Assembly (NCBI GenBank): GCA_038373885.1
Contig: JAWZYV010019541.1
Span: 310,001 to 374,000 of the forward strand
Length of the DNA stretch: 64,000 bases
Direction: 5' to 3'
DNA from: Cheiracanthium punctorium
Lineage: Eukaryota; Arthropoda; Arachnida; Araneae; Cheiracanthiidae
This document shows positions 11,956-23,330 of this stretch, in pieces; position 1 is the stretch's first letter, and each line of letters starts with the position of its first letter. The notes below the pieces were generated by a model, which worked only from the letters and a program-made list of their open reading frames with translations, was not told where the DNA came from and made no database searches. The position numbers were made by a program, and so were the translations under genes.

Positions 11956-13709
11956 GGTCTAAAGGGATTACTGGCTTGGGGATATTTTACAACTGGTTTA
12001 ACCAACCACAAAAGGAAGAATCAGGGCCCGTTCCTGCAAACTCTTCAAGGTGAGACCAAGATATGGACTGTCCATAACTCGGTCTAGTTGTCGACCGGAG
12101 TAGAATAGATCTGTAGATCTCCAGACAAACATAACACCTTTGAGCTTCTTTTTGTGGGGAAAACATCAAAAACTCTGCGTACAAATTTCTAATTCATAGC
12201 ATTGGTGAGCTATTAGGTCGAATAACACCATTTATGCAAATTATTGATTTTGTAATGCTTCATAGAACATGGTTAGAAATCTCGTATAGATTCGATGGTG
12301 TGCTATTGGTGTGCACGTAAAAATAGTGCGACAAATGGTGTACACATTAAAATAGTGCAATGAAACACTGAAAAAAGGTAAGAAAAAAAAACGCGATTTT
12401 TTTTTATATATAGTACATAAAATTTTGTTAGAGCATGCCTTTGTTTATTATTTGCAATTATTTTTTTAAAGTGTACATTTTGGACATCCTGTATAAGATT
12501 TTTAGAACATTGGCGTAAGCGAAATTAATACAAGAAATATAAATTCTTTATTTATGTTAAAAAGTGAAAGGCGAAATTATTACTCCATTTTACGTGTTGT
12601 ACTTGGTAAGGACTTTTAGAAACGCCAGCTACGTGACTTTCTCTCCGATAAGGCATTGTAAGGAGTAAATTAAAATTTATTAGTTCTCAATGAACATTAA
12701 TTTTTATTCACAAAGCAAGCCTTCTCTTTTCAGAAGTGCTATAAAAATTTACAACTGTCTAGAATTTTCTCATGAATAGATGATTCACACGTTTAGTTTT
12801 GTTGCGTTTGCTATTAAGTTAGGAAGTAATGCATAAATCACAAGATCAGAGTGCGCTGGAAGGAATATTTAATTCAGATAAAAAGAAATATGGTAGAAAA
12901 GTTTATTACAAATGCAAAGGTTCACTGCCATTAGAAGTAGCAGATTTTATTGGCAAAGCAGAAATAGGCTTCACTTGAGTTGATACTAAAGGTTTCAATT
13001 AAACGTTTGGGATGCGGTAATAGCATTGAGAAAAATATGAATTTGCATGCTTTAGTAACTGCTATTGTGTTCAACTTGAATAGTTTCGTCATTGTCGTCA
13101 TTCGCCTTGAATTTTGGATCGACTGAATGGCTATAAGTACGCATACAGATATGAACATAACCTAAGACATTTCGAGATGAGAGGCTAAATCTTTTTGATC
13201 CAGTTTTTTTTAATCATCAAGCAAAAGGAGAAAAGAAATCGAAGTAGCTTGTCTAGTAAAAGCTACGTGCTTGCATACAAAAGCTATGTATCTGCATACA
13301 AAAATATATCCAACTGCACAGCTCTGGAGGGAAAAAATGCAACAGTTACGAAGATCATATACTTTAAATCTTATATATTAAATTCTTATAAGAAGACGTT
13401 TTCATATTTAGATTCTCACCTCTTTTTTTTTTCTTTTTCTTTTCTACTTCTTTGGGTTTTTTCCTTTTGTTTTTTTTAAATGGAAAAACCTACTTTTTTA
13501 TTCTATATTTGAAATTTTTCAGGTGCCAAATTTCGCATTTTTGACAAAATTTTAATGAATTATGAATATGTTAAATTTATCTCCCAAATGTTGAAATAGT
13601 TATCCATATTTTAACTTTTTAATACTGTTTATAAATGCTACGCCCGCCCCCCTTCTCAGGTGGTAAAACTAAACATACTCACCTAAAGCATAATTTACTT
13701 AAAGCATAA
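9971..13709. other. AT-rich sequence with a 37-A run, no gene recognised
   Basis: It is mostly AT-rich. A poly-A run occupies 11916-11952. A slightly GC-richer patch lies at 10640-10780. The words AGGGCTGAACGATAC at 9979 resemble the start of some hAT elements, but no matching end was found. GGACATCCTGTATAA near 12482 resembles the right end of the GGTGTC MITE family. Open frames here are short and low-complexity. Confidence 0.5.
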
Positions 13710-13713
13710 TTAA

Positions 13714-14120
13714 CCCTCTGAGCGTCTTGGAAATGGGCAAATAATGTATAGTTGTTTTCACTGCAAAATTTTCATGCAGCTTTAAAATTATTTAAAAAAT
13801 AAAAATTTGATAGGAAGATTTGTAATTATTAAAAAGTTAACTCCTAAACTACCCATAAGCTAGCGTCTTGGAAATGGGCAAATAATGTATAGTTGTTTTC
13901 ACTGCAAAATTTTCATGCAGCTTTAAAATTATTTAAAAAATAAAAATTTGATAGGAAGATTTGTAATTATTAAAAAGTTAACTCCTAAACTACCCATAAG
14001 CTTTAATATCGAAATTTATTTTATGATGCCTTGGTGTTGTAAATAATTTAAATTATCGATGCATTGCAGTGAAAACTGGAATGTAGTGAACGGGATTTTA
14101 CGTCTCAGCCGCTTGGAGGG
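13714..14120. mobile_element. piggyBac-like non-autonomous element with TTAA target sites
   Basis: The element starts CCCTCTGAGCGTCTTGG and ends CAGCCGCTTGGAGGG, giving imperfect inverted ends of about 15 bp. It is directly flanked by TTAA on both sides (13710-13713 and 14121-14124). TTAA duplication and CCC-starting ends are hallmarks of the piggyBac superfamily. It has no transposase. An internal 141-bp perfect tandem duplication accounts for most of its length. Two other elements of the same design are at 33597-33899 and 61848-62157. Confidence 0.7.
13721..14002. repeat. Perfect 141-bp tandem duplication
   Basis: Copies at 13721-13861 and 13862-14002 appear identical base for base, starting AGCGTCTTGGAAATGGGC and ending CTACCCATAAGCT. 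The absence of differences implies a recent duplication or an assembly artefact. It lies wholly inside the TTAA-flanked element and begins 7 bases from its terminus, so the first copy includes most of the terminal repeat. Confidence 0.9.
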
Positions 14121-14723
14121 TTAAATAAAAGTATGAATTATGAAAAAAAATTTAAAAATAAATATTATCCAGATATATTTTGATGGAAGTTGACGTAAAG
14201 AGTTTAGCATTGGGAATAAAATTATAAATCGAAGTAGGGCATCTCATGAGCCACCAGCAAGAATTTAATGTAACAGTAGATGTTTATTTAGAATAATTTT
14301 TATGTGTTTTTAGTTGAGTAAGAAGTATTATAGTATATGAGAAATTGGAAGGGGGTGTGTGATTTATAGATGTAGCTCCATGAATGGGAAATTTTGCACT
14401 CTGGAATTTTTTAAAGAAAATCTACTGCAATTATTTTTTTAGGAATTGTTTGAAAATAAACATCAGTATCTAATTTTTCAGGAAACACACGCGAAAACAA
14501 GTTTAATAAATGTGAAAAGTAAAAAAACAAAGTTTCATAATTTGTACCTTTCATGCCAGACAGTGTTATGAATGGAGAAAAATAAAATAAAACATTTTAA
14601 AAGTTAATTCCAACCTAAGTTTTACATACAGCATAATTACTTTAATTTGTAAAGATATTTTAAAGGAGGCGAACTAAAATGCAGGTGACTTGTATATATT
14701 ATAAAAAAATTACTTTATGGAGA

Positions 14724-14940
14724 TTGAATGCTGTAGCTCTTGCTAAACTTGTTGCTTCTGGTTTGCAAATTGATTTCTTTTGAATGACACTTCATAAGCT
14801 CTTCATTCCAATTTATTCTTGCTTTCTGATCTACTTTCCAAGTTTTAGGATATTTAATATTTAATGCATCAGCATATTGGAATGCTAATTCTCTTTTATC
14901 ATACTTTTCATGAATTTTATCAGAAGACTGCTACTTTACA
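14724..14940 (-). pseudogene. pogo-like transposase fragment (CENP-B-type HTH region)
   Basis: The minus strand encodes DKRELAFQYADALNIKYPKT, then WNEELMKCHSKEI. In the neighbouring frame it reads KPEATSLARATAFN. This is the second helix-turn-helix segment of pogo-type transposases and related CENP-B-like proteins (LAFEFAE.N.I.HP...W...F..RH..L..RKPEATSLARATSFN). A one-base frameshift separates the two halves. The DDE catalytic domain is absent. Descent from a host gene derived from such a transposase cannot be excluded, but the break argues for a dead fragment. Confidence 0.75.
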
Positions 14941-17900
14941 CGATTTCCTACCGTTATTAATTTGACATTTGGGGTAAATAAATATGACTTAAAGTATGAA
15001 GACAATTTAAACTATATCAAATTACTTAAGATATGAAAGTATTGTATTTATTTTTTTATATAATTTCATACAGACACCATATTTTTTAAAATAAAATTGC
15101 ATACTAAATTGTTCTAATTTAAGTTTTAAAATATCAGTTAGTTTTACTTTTAAAAGCGTATATGAAAGATGTAAACAAACATTCTTGGTTTCTATCATCT
15201 AAAATCATTCTAAGTAATGAATGGAACAGTCCCATTTATCGCTAAATTTTGTGCCCCATTCATTACTTTGACCTATGTTGTCATAAAATTAAAATATGGT
15301 GACTTAGTATCTATAGAATTTAATTCTGCTGTTTTGCAAAGTTAAAATTACAGGATACATAAATTACTATAAGATATTTATCCGAACAAACTCTTAAATA
15401 TAAACATTTCAATTTTTAAATGTTACGAATTATTTGATTTTGAACCTTGAAACTGAAAATCACACAAAATGAAACTTTTTGTCATCACTTTATCGGACAT
15501 TTCTCTATTGTTTTGTACGGAGAAGTGTGACATTTAGATACTAGCAGAATTCGATAGTAAAAAGATGTACGCTTAAGGATGTGTGGGTAATGCCTTATTC
15601 ATAACCTGCCCCAAATTATTTTAAGTAATTAAACTTTAGAATTAATTCTGCTTTCTTGGTTTTGGAAACACCAAGCTCAAGTATATATATATATTTTTTT
15701 TGTCGTATTAGCATCATTTTGAGAGCCACATTTGAAGTCGCTTCTCTTACTGATTTTACTTCTGCAGCAAGATGGGCCCCAAGAGGATTTTTGAACTTTT
15801 TTCTAAGAAACTTACCGAAATTCTGCTAGTTTTGTCTTTGTATGTGCCTTCATGCCACATATCTCTTATTTCTAAAGAGGGGTACGACGTGGTGTATCAC
15901 CTTGCAGAAGATTTTCATCTTAATGTCACCCAAGTGTTAATCATATTATTTTTGGTGTTTTCCAAATTGTTTATTTACATGTAACATACAGCTAAATCGC
16001 AACCATATTTAAATTTTATTTGCAGTCAAATAAAAAAATTAATTGGGACACAAATCAATAATAGTTAAAAATAAAGTTTTTGTGAATTTTTAATCGACAA
16101 TGTTGACAAACTAATTTTTCGCAAAAATATATCTGATATTATTTTACTTCACCGGTAAATTTCGATGTTATAGCAATGCACAGACGTTTGACTATATAAA
16201 TTAAACACACCCCTCAACCTTCAGATTCAAATCTCATGCAAAAAAAAAGTATTTAAGCGTCAAATACATGAAGCTCTTTGCTCACTTTTACTTATCCTTC
16301 CTAAATCTGATGAATAAATTTTCTTTTGTCTAGGTGCTTTCCCGTTACATTTTATACACTCAATGGGTCAAACTGTTGGATGCATTAAAAAAATCTTATA
16401 GCAGAAGTAAAATTTGTTTAAAGATATCTAAAAAAAAAAACAATATACAAAATGCATATTTCTCTACTTTAATTAATACATTATCTATCGTATACGCGGC
16501 AATTTAAAATTTGATTTAAAAAAAATGAAGATAGCTGCTTTGCGTAAGAATTAACATCTTCATTCTGCAAGTACAGTAATTTAATTGCAAGTAGTTTTAT
16601 GCTATGTTACTTCTTAAATGTAAAAGTTTACAGTCTAAACAAGTGGGCTCAAAGTAATTTTATTTCTTTTGTCGCCGTTTAAATAATTTAAATGCATCCC
16701 TTGAATACAGAATATTTTTTAAAGTTCATTATTTTTAGTTGAAAGTTAAATCAATTTTCGTCTTTATTTTTCTTTCGCAACTTATCAACAGTAACATGAA
16801 AATCTATGTTGTTTAATTCTTCAGTTGAAATGTTTAATATTGCAAACGAGGATAAAACAAAGTTCTTGCGAAAGTGAATTTAACAAGTAATTTTTTTAAC
16901 CTTTTAGCACTGGAAATGACGCTTCATCTGAAGTTTTGCTAATAGATATTGATAAAAATATTCTCGACAAGACTTATTCAGAAAGTCACCCCCCCCTCTT
17001 AATTACGTCAATGATATTTACACATAATTTTTAAGGATTTTTTTTAATGTTACAATACAAGACCACCATCACGATACAAAAATTTTTTGAAAGTTTTGTA
17101 GCCGGCAGAAGTTTGTCTTTTATTGCTGTCTATTGCAGATTCTTACGACCCATCCTAAAAATTTTCAAGTGTCTGACATAGTCTTATTTATGTACTAAAA
17201 TCACGTAATTCTTTCGAACCACTCTCTTAAGAGGTTGTTTAGATTTTAGAACCTACTTGGTATGGTAGTAGCGATTCGATAATTTCATGCATATTAAACT
17301 GTGTTAAGATTTCTAAAACTGTGATTTTAACCACTAAAATATTTTTTAAAACCCATGCACTACATAGAATCAGAAAGTTATCATTGTGGAAGAATAGTTC
17401 ACACATTGTGGATGAAATTATCGCTTCAAGATAATGTATTCTCCAGAATAATTTCTAAACAAACAGTTCCGTATCTTTTCCTCTGTAATCCTGCAGATAT
17501 CACAACAAATGATCCCGTTTCATATCTGTATCCGCGGATATAAGAAACAAATGATCCGATTTCTTATCCGCATCCGTGGATATAAAAACAAGTTATTCAC
17601 TTTCAGATCCGCGAATCTAACTAATTTACGATCGTCACACCTCTTGTTCCAATGCAGCTTTTCGCTTCCCTCGTCTTTTTTCTTTTCTTTTTTCTTATTA
17701 ATAATAGCTTTTGAAAACTTGACATGTATCCTGTACCTGTGTCTCTGTCTCGACTCATAAGGAAGATTTAAGCCTTAAAATAAGATAAAATAAATCTTTC
17801 CAAACTTTAAATCTTTTTGAAAGAATGATCTCACCCTTTAAGACAATTGTGCAAGTTTGAAACATATTTTACAAAAGAAATTATTAGTTTAAATTTTTAT

Positions 17901-18535
17901 GGTAAAAATAAATTCAAAAAGTTCCTTTCTAATGCTATTTGAATTTCCCATCACATTTAAGTGAAACATATTTAAATGCTGTATATCATTAAAGCAACCT
18001 ACTGGATCATTTTTTCCCAGAAAAATGAAATTATAAATAATTTTATACTAAAGCAGAAAATGTATACAATATAAACTCTAAACAGTCCAAAATTTTGCAC
18101 AAATATTTTGCAATTACTTAATTAATGAAAACAGATTATGCTTTTTAATGTAAATTAATATAACATTTAATTGTTACATTAGTTTAAATTTAGGCTTAGG
18201 ATTCAATTTTCGGGGATTTTTCCCTTCTTCAAAACACAATTTTTTTTTTTATACTACTAATGAATTTTCATATAATTTGAACATTTATAACATACTACAA
18301 TTTTCATTAAAAATTCAATACGTGTATTAAACTATTAATCGCATTCCCATTATTTAGAATCTAATAGTTCGTTCTCTTAACCTGATATTATAATCCCAAA
18401 TAGTAAAAGGGATTTTTTTAAATTGTAACTTAGTAAATTTTTTTTTGATAAAATTAAAATTTAATTGATGTCAATTTCTTACAGCTCGCAATCCATTTCA
18501 AATTAAAGTACATTTTAAAAAAGGTTACAGTGAGA
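14941..18535. other. AT-rich sequence, no gene recognised
   Basis: Non-coding by eye. It includes a 70-codon open frame at 15772-15984 (+) preceded by an acceptor-like TTCTGCAG, which I do not trust as a gene. A short imperfect tandem duplication at 17502-17587 is listed separately. Confidence 0.5.
17502..17587. repeat. Two-copy 43-bp tandem repeat with ATATCCGCGGATAT-like core
   Basis: ACAAATGATCC, then a TATCCGCGGATATAAGA core, is followed by a second copy with TATCCGCATCCGTGGATATAA. Each unit contains a small palindrome. The copies differ at several sites. Confidence 0.6.
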
Positions 18536-18539
18536 TATT

Positions 18540-18768
18540 ATCCGTCCAGTATGTGTAGTGGCTATGGCTAACGAACCATTCTATCTCACCTTGGGTTCGG
18601 GTTCGATTCCCGGCTTGGACTTGGGAGTTAACTTACCCGTCCCTTCATAGGGGATAACATTGGCCACCTACTGGGTGTCTTCATAATGAAATGGCCTCTA
18701 CTTTGGGTCTTCGTAGTGGTAAATGTCTGATGTGCAAGTGCACGTTTTTGGAAATAAAAAAACCGACT
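18540..18768 (+). repeat. tRNA-derived SINE (family S1)
   Basis: It contains a perfect RNA polymerase III B-box, GGTTCGATTCC, at 18600-18610 and an A-box-like TAGTGGCTATGGCTAACG about 45 bases before it. A tRNA-unrelated body follows with CCTACTGGGTGTCTTC and CTACTTTGGGTCTTCGTAG repeats. It ends in an A-rich tail (GGAAATAAAAAAACC). This layout is that of a tRNA-derived SINE. The cloverleaf is imperfect, so it is not a working tRNA gene. Confidence 0.8.
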
Positions 18769-19526
18769 GATATATTAATTCACTTAATTTCTAAGATAAT
18801 GACATTAATGTTTTCAAGTGTAGCAATTTCCAATGAAAATTCAAATATTTAAATGCTTATAACTTCTAAATAAAATAAATTAAAGCAATATAGTAAAATA
18901 AAACGAAGTAAGGTAAACAATAAGGTTTATTATGCACTTGATATACAAAACTTTATCAAAACATCAGAAATAAGAGATTTTATTAAACCGTACCTTTATT
19001 CTGGTAAAAAGCAATGTAGCTGTTAGAAATATTTTAAACTGTTTGGTAAAATCAAAAAATACTTTTTCCATGTTTGCAAAGATAACTTGCTGTTTTTTAT
19101 TCTTTGAATTCCCTAATGGGGAATTAAATCTAAATGTATTAAATCTCCTCGGGGGTGCACTATATCAACCATGAATTTGAAAAAAAAAAAAAACTCGTTA
19201 CGAATTTTCATAGCTCAGTCAGTTTTTTTACGAGGAATTACCGTGATCCTGGGTTATATTTCCCCTTAAATGCGTGTGTACAGTACGAGAGAGTGATTTT
19301 GAGTTAAATTGCCGTCCTTTTTCATAAACTTTCCTTGAGTAAGGTGTTAACTCTACAGATTTTTATAGGATTTAATCTGGCTCTAATTGGTCATTTCATA
19401 AAATTTACTCTCGTATCTTGAAACCTGGGAGTGCGGGGGGGGGGATATGGGTAACTTTAAGGCTGGGTACATTACAGTATTGATTAATCCAGTTTGATTC
19501 ACATGTCAATCTCTGCATTTAGTATT
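18769..19526. other. AT-rich sequence, nothing recognised
   Basis: It has A-rich runs and an 11-G run near 19434-19444. No open frame or shared repeat was noticed. Confidence 0.5.
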
Positions 19527-20257
19527 TAGGGTGTCCCAAAAAACACTGGCCTAAGCTTATATTCTTTAAATATTGATCATGGACACATGCAATAAATTAC
19601 AAAGTTGCGTATAAAGTACAGAATTTTATGGTATCTTTTAAAATTTTTAGGCGATAAAATCTAAACAAATACAATATTTAAAATTTTATACGGTCTCCGC
19701 ACAAAAAATTCCTATTAAGTAAAATGTACCGCGTACAATAATGAGGTGATGTACAAAACTTGAGCATGGGATCTTAAAATGTGCCAGAAATATAAAAATA
19801 AATATATGCTGACTTAAACCACTTTTCAATCGTTCCCATAGGAACAAATCATCAAACGATCCCATTTCAGTGGTTATACACAAATTATGGAAAAAGGGGG
19901 GGGGGGGGAAGACTGCATAAATAAATAATACTTCTTCTATTACTGGTATTGTATGGCCCCCTGACCAACTTTGCTTAAATATATCGCTGAGCCTTTTTAT
20001 GGTAAAAGGCTTAAGCTTTATACATCACCTCATTAATGTATGTGACACATTACATTAATAGGGAGCTTGTATGTACGGGGACGTATAAAAATTTTAATTT
20101 TTCATTTATTTAGATTTAGTCTCTAGAAAATTTCATTCAATACCATTAGTTTCTCTACCCTTTTTTTTTACATAGCTTTGTAATTTATTGTATGTCTACA
20201 TAATTATTTAAAATTAAAGGAATAAAAGGCTAGATCATAGTTTTGTGGACACCCTTT
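19527..20257. mobile_element. GGGTGTCC-family MITE (copy E2)
   Basis: It begins AGGGTGTCCCAAAAAACACT and ends TTTTGTGGACACCCTT. Internal landmarks shared with other copies are: AATATTGATCATGGACACAT; AATAATGAGGTGATGTACAA; TTTTATGGTAAAAGGCTTAA; CATCACCTCATTAATGTATG; and GTACGGGGACGTATAAAAAT. The two halves are partly inverse to each other, as in the copy at 3819-4502. A second, truncated copy follows at 20530. Confidence 0.75.
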
Positions 20258-20464
20258 ATTTTTGTTTGATTAAAAAATAATTAATTTGTTTGTTAATAAG
20301 TTTTGTTTTTAAAAGTGATTTTTTAATTAGTTAAATACTGGTTTTAAACCGACTTTTAAGATTTTAAAAGTAAAAACACGCGAGCACTTTCAACTATCCA
20401 TCACGGCCATTACCAAGTTTCCATCTGCGGGTTTATGCCTCCTTCGTCAGGGGCACTTACTACG

Positions 20465-20522
20465 TAGGTGCTCTGGGACTCAAACACCCACAGAAAAAAT
20501 CATGTGGGTGCAGAGCACCCAT
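20465..20522. repeat. Strong stem-loop, GC-rich for the region
   Basis: GTGCTCTG plus CACCCACA pair with TGTGGGTG plus CAGAGCAC, giving two stacked 8-bp helices. A one-sided bulge (GGACTCAAA) separates them and the loop is about 10 bases (GAAAAAATCA). The flanks also contain CTTCGTCAGG. No known RNA family was recognised. Confidence 0.55.
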
Positions 20523-20529
20523 AAAAGTC

Positions 20530-20856
20530 AAGTCAAATAACCTCATTTCAGGGGTCGTACGTAAATTATGAAAACAATAATTGCGTAAATACATAATACT
20601 TTTGCCATTACTCATATTGTATAATCCTGGACCAACTTTGTTTAAGAATATATCTGAGCCTTTTCATGATGAAAGGCTGAAACTTTGTGCGTGACCTCAT
20701 TGATGTATGAATCATATTTTACTAATAGGATATTTTTGTACGGGGGGCCGTATAAAAGTTTGAATTTTGTATTTATTTAGATTTAATCTCCTGCAAATTT
20801 CAATTGATACCTCAAAATTCGGATATCTTTTCTCACGTAATTTTGTAATTATATTG
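20530..20856. mobile_element. GGGTGTCC-family MITE, right part only (copy E2b)
   Basis: It aligns with 19865-20190 of the preceding copy: CATTTCAGGGGTCGTAC, TTACTCATATTGTATAA, ATATCTGAGCCTTTTCATG, GACCTCATTGATGTATG, GTACGGGGGGCCGTATAAAA, and ATTTATTTAGATTTAATCTC. It stops exactly where the next element starts at 20857, so its last stretch was interrupted by that insertion or lost. Confidence 0.65.
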
Positions 20857-20858
20857 TA

Positions 20859-21412
20859 CAGGGTGATCAATTTAAAAGAGTACCGTTGGTTTTTATTATT
20901 ACTATTAAATCTGATGGATGTGGCAACACTGAAATCTAATTGTTTGAGCCTTGTTCTAGTGTGAAAGACAATTTCCGACACTGTTGAACTGTTACAGCTT
21001 TATTTGTGGAGTAAAACAGATATGGAGACGCACAGTATTACTTAATACTGTGAACGAAATTTCTTCAGTTATGATTTGTTTTAATTCATCTTTGTTTGCA
21101 GGAATTCTCAGGAAAACCCTGTCTGCGCGAGAGAATTTTCAAAATTTGCTGTAAGGAATGATAGTGTAAAAATATTGAATTAAATTATGTTTTTCAAAAA
21201 TAAAATGATCACACAATTAAGTAACATTGTAGGCCTCCATTTTTGTTTTACCTCATAAATACAACTGTACAAGTCCAACGGTTTAAGAAACTGTCTCCCA
21301 CACTTGAACAAGGGTCAAACAATTATATTTTCAGTTTGAGAATAATTGCTACATCCGTCAGATTTAAGGGCGGTAAGAAAAACCAACGGGCACTCTTAAA
21401 TTTATCACCCTG
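20859..21412. mobile_element. MITE with about 110-bp inverted ends (CAGGGTGATCAATTTAAA)
   Basis: The left CAGGGTGATCAATTTAAAAG, then CCGTTGGTTTTT and AAATCTGATGGATGTGGCAA, is matched in reverse by GGATGTAGCAA-type and CCAACGGGCACTCTTAAATT sequence, then TATCACCCTG. TA lies on both sides (20857-20858, 21413-21414). Pairing continues through ATTGTTTGAGCCTTGTTC. It fits a Tc1/mariner-type non-autonomous element. No coding sequence is present. Confidence 0.8.
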
Positions 21413-21414
21413 TA

Positions 21415-22445
21415 TATGTCTATAACCAAATATTTATGTAATAAAAACCTTGGTCAGTATTTTTAGGACAAACTGTATTGTATACATTTCTAACATTTCT
21501 CTCTAAAAAATATTATGGATCCAATTTTCATTTGTTTTTTGGAGGAAATCTGTTGTTATGCTTTTAAATCAAGCAAGAAATTTCTTTAATAATTTGGCCT
21601 GACTAAATTAAATTCGTTCCATGACTAAACATAAATTTTATCTACTCCTCTTTGAAGCTATTTTTTGCCGAGGATGATCGTGACAATTAGTGTCGCAGCA
21701 GATATATGATATTTTTTCTTTTATTTTTATTTGTTCTTCAAAAAAAAAATAGTTTTAATAAAGTTTCGGATCCATGCATTCTTAATTTTTCGTAGTATAT
21801 ATTTTTTTATTCACGTATTCCTAGACAAATATTTGGCAGGTACGTGAATGGAGTTGTGTTTGGGTCTTCTCTTTCAACTCGCGGATGATTTATCAAACAA
21901 TTCTTTCACATAATTTTCAACAGCACATTTTGAACGATTTATGAGGGCAACTCTTTCTTTCAAGGACCTCATTCCTTTGAGATAAGCTTTAATAGGGATC
22001 TTTTCATCAGCTGATAACTATTTACCTTTAACCATATTTTTCTCTGGGAAAACTAGGAAATCTTTTAACAGTTTTCGCTACAAGCTTTTTAAATTCTTAA
22101 AATAACTCATGGATAGTTGTGTTGGACGATATGAAAGGCTTCGCTTGAAATTTTAAAACTTCAAATCCATTTGAACCTTTAAAAAAATCAAACACCAAAT
22201 TGGCGTTACTTTTATAATTACTTATTTTATTAATGAAATTTATTCGACTATTTTGTAATCTATTTTATATTTTATAATTTCATAATTTTCTATGCTTACC
22301 TTATTAAAAAAAGGTCAAATTATTCATGTTTTGAGTAATTTTGTGCTTTTTAAAATTTCATTCCTAAAATTTTTAAACAGGTTTATCTCTCATATGCTTT
22401 TTTAATTCACAAACAAAACTTAATTTTTCTATACATACACACACA

Positions 22446-22448
<3 letters not shown>
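21415..22448. other. AT-rich sequence, nothing recognised
   Basis: No gene or repeat was recognised. It leads into an (AT)n tract. Confidence 0.5.

Positions 22449-22483
<35 letters not shown>
22449..22483. repeat. (AT)n microsatellite
   Basis: Uninterrupted AT dinucleotide run following ACACACACGC. Confidence 0.95.
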
Positions 22484-22486
<3 letters not shown>

Positions 22487-22700
22487 GAAATTTGCTCAAG
22501 CCGGGTCCTAAATTTGTTTATTATCCCTCCTAAAATGTACGCAGTTGCGTGAATAAAATTGATCCAACTTCTATTTAAATGATAGAAATAATTATTTAAA
22601 TGTAAAAAATGTTTTCAATGTACAGCTGCGGAAAAAAGACGCCCACTTTCTCTTTATTTGGCCGTCGTACGTCGTACAGCAAATTTAACTATACCATTGG

Positions 22701-23330
22701 TTCGCAAATAACGCATACTTTAATTTACTATTAATGTAAATTGCATAAGGGGGCGTCTTCATATTTAATTCTGAATCAACTTCGTTTTTCTAGATGGCAA
22801 CACTGTATTTTGACTTTATTAAACGAAAGAAAACCGTCAAATTACCCTGAATATAAATTTTCACCAATTTTCTACGATAATTTCCGGAGATATGCGAATT
22901 CTTTTTTGCGCTATTTTAAGGGACTTCATGCAAATTGAAAAACGCAATTTCTAGGTTCCGAACTTTTCGCCTTTCATTAATTTCGCTCACGATAGTTAAA
23001 AGAAACAAACATTCGTTTGCAAATAGCGCATACTTTAATTTACTATTAATGTAATTTGCATAAGGGGGCGTCTTCATATTTAATTCTGCATCAACTTGGT
23101 TTTTTTCAATGGCAACACTGTATTTTGACTTTATTAAACGAAAGAAAACCGTCAAATTACCCTGAATATAAATTTTCACCAATTTTCTACGATAATTTCC
23201 GGAGATATGCGAATTCTTTTTTGCGCTATTTTAAGGGACTTCATGCAAATTGAAAAACGCAATTTGTAGGTTCCGAACTTTTCGCCTTTCATTAATTTCG
23301 CTCACGATAGTTAAAAGAAACAAACATTAT
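22701..23330. repeat. 315-bp tandem duplication
   Basis: Two copies with 315-base spacing (for example TTGCATAAGGGGGCGTCTTC at 22741 and 23056). They share long identical runs and differ by only a few substitutions, mostly near GATGGCAACACTG. Each carries the same 65-codon open frame, but its composition and the surrounding sequence suggest chance. Each unit also holds GGCAACACTG and TCACGATAGTTAAAAGAAAC. Confidence 0.9.

Noticed and set aside
11902..12087. 61-codon frame with a poly-Lys stretch
   Set aside because: The Lys run is the translation of a 37-base poly-A tract.
15772..15984. 70-codon frame starting after TTCTGCAGCAAG
   Set aside because: Composition is typical of chance frames. 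There is no motif and no matching downstream exon.
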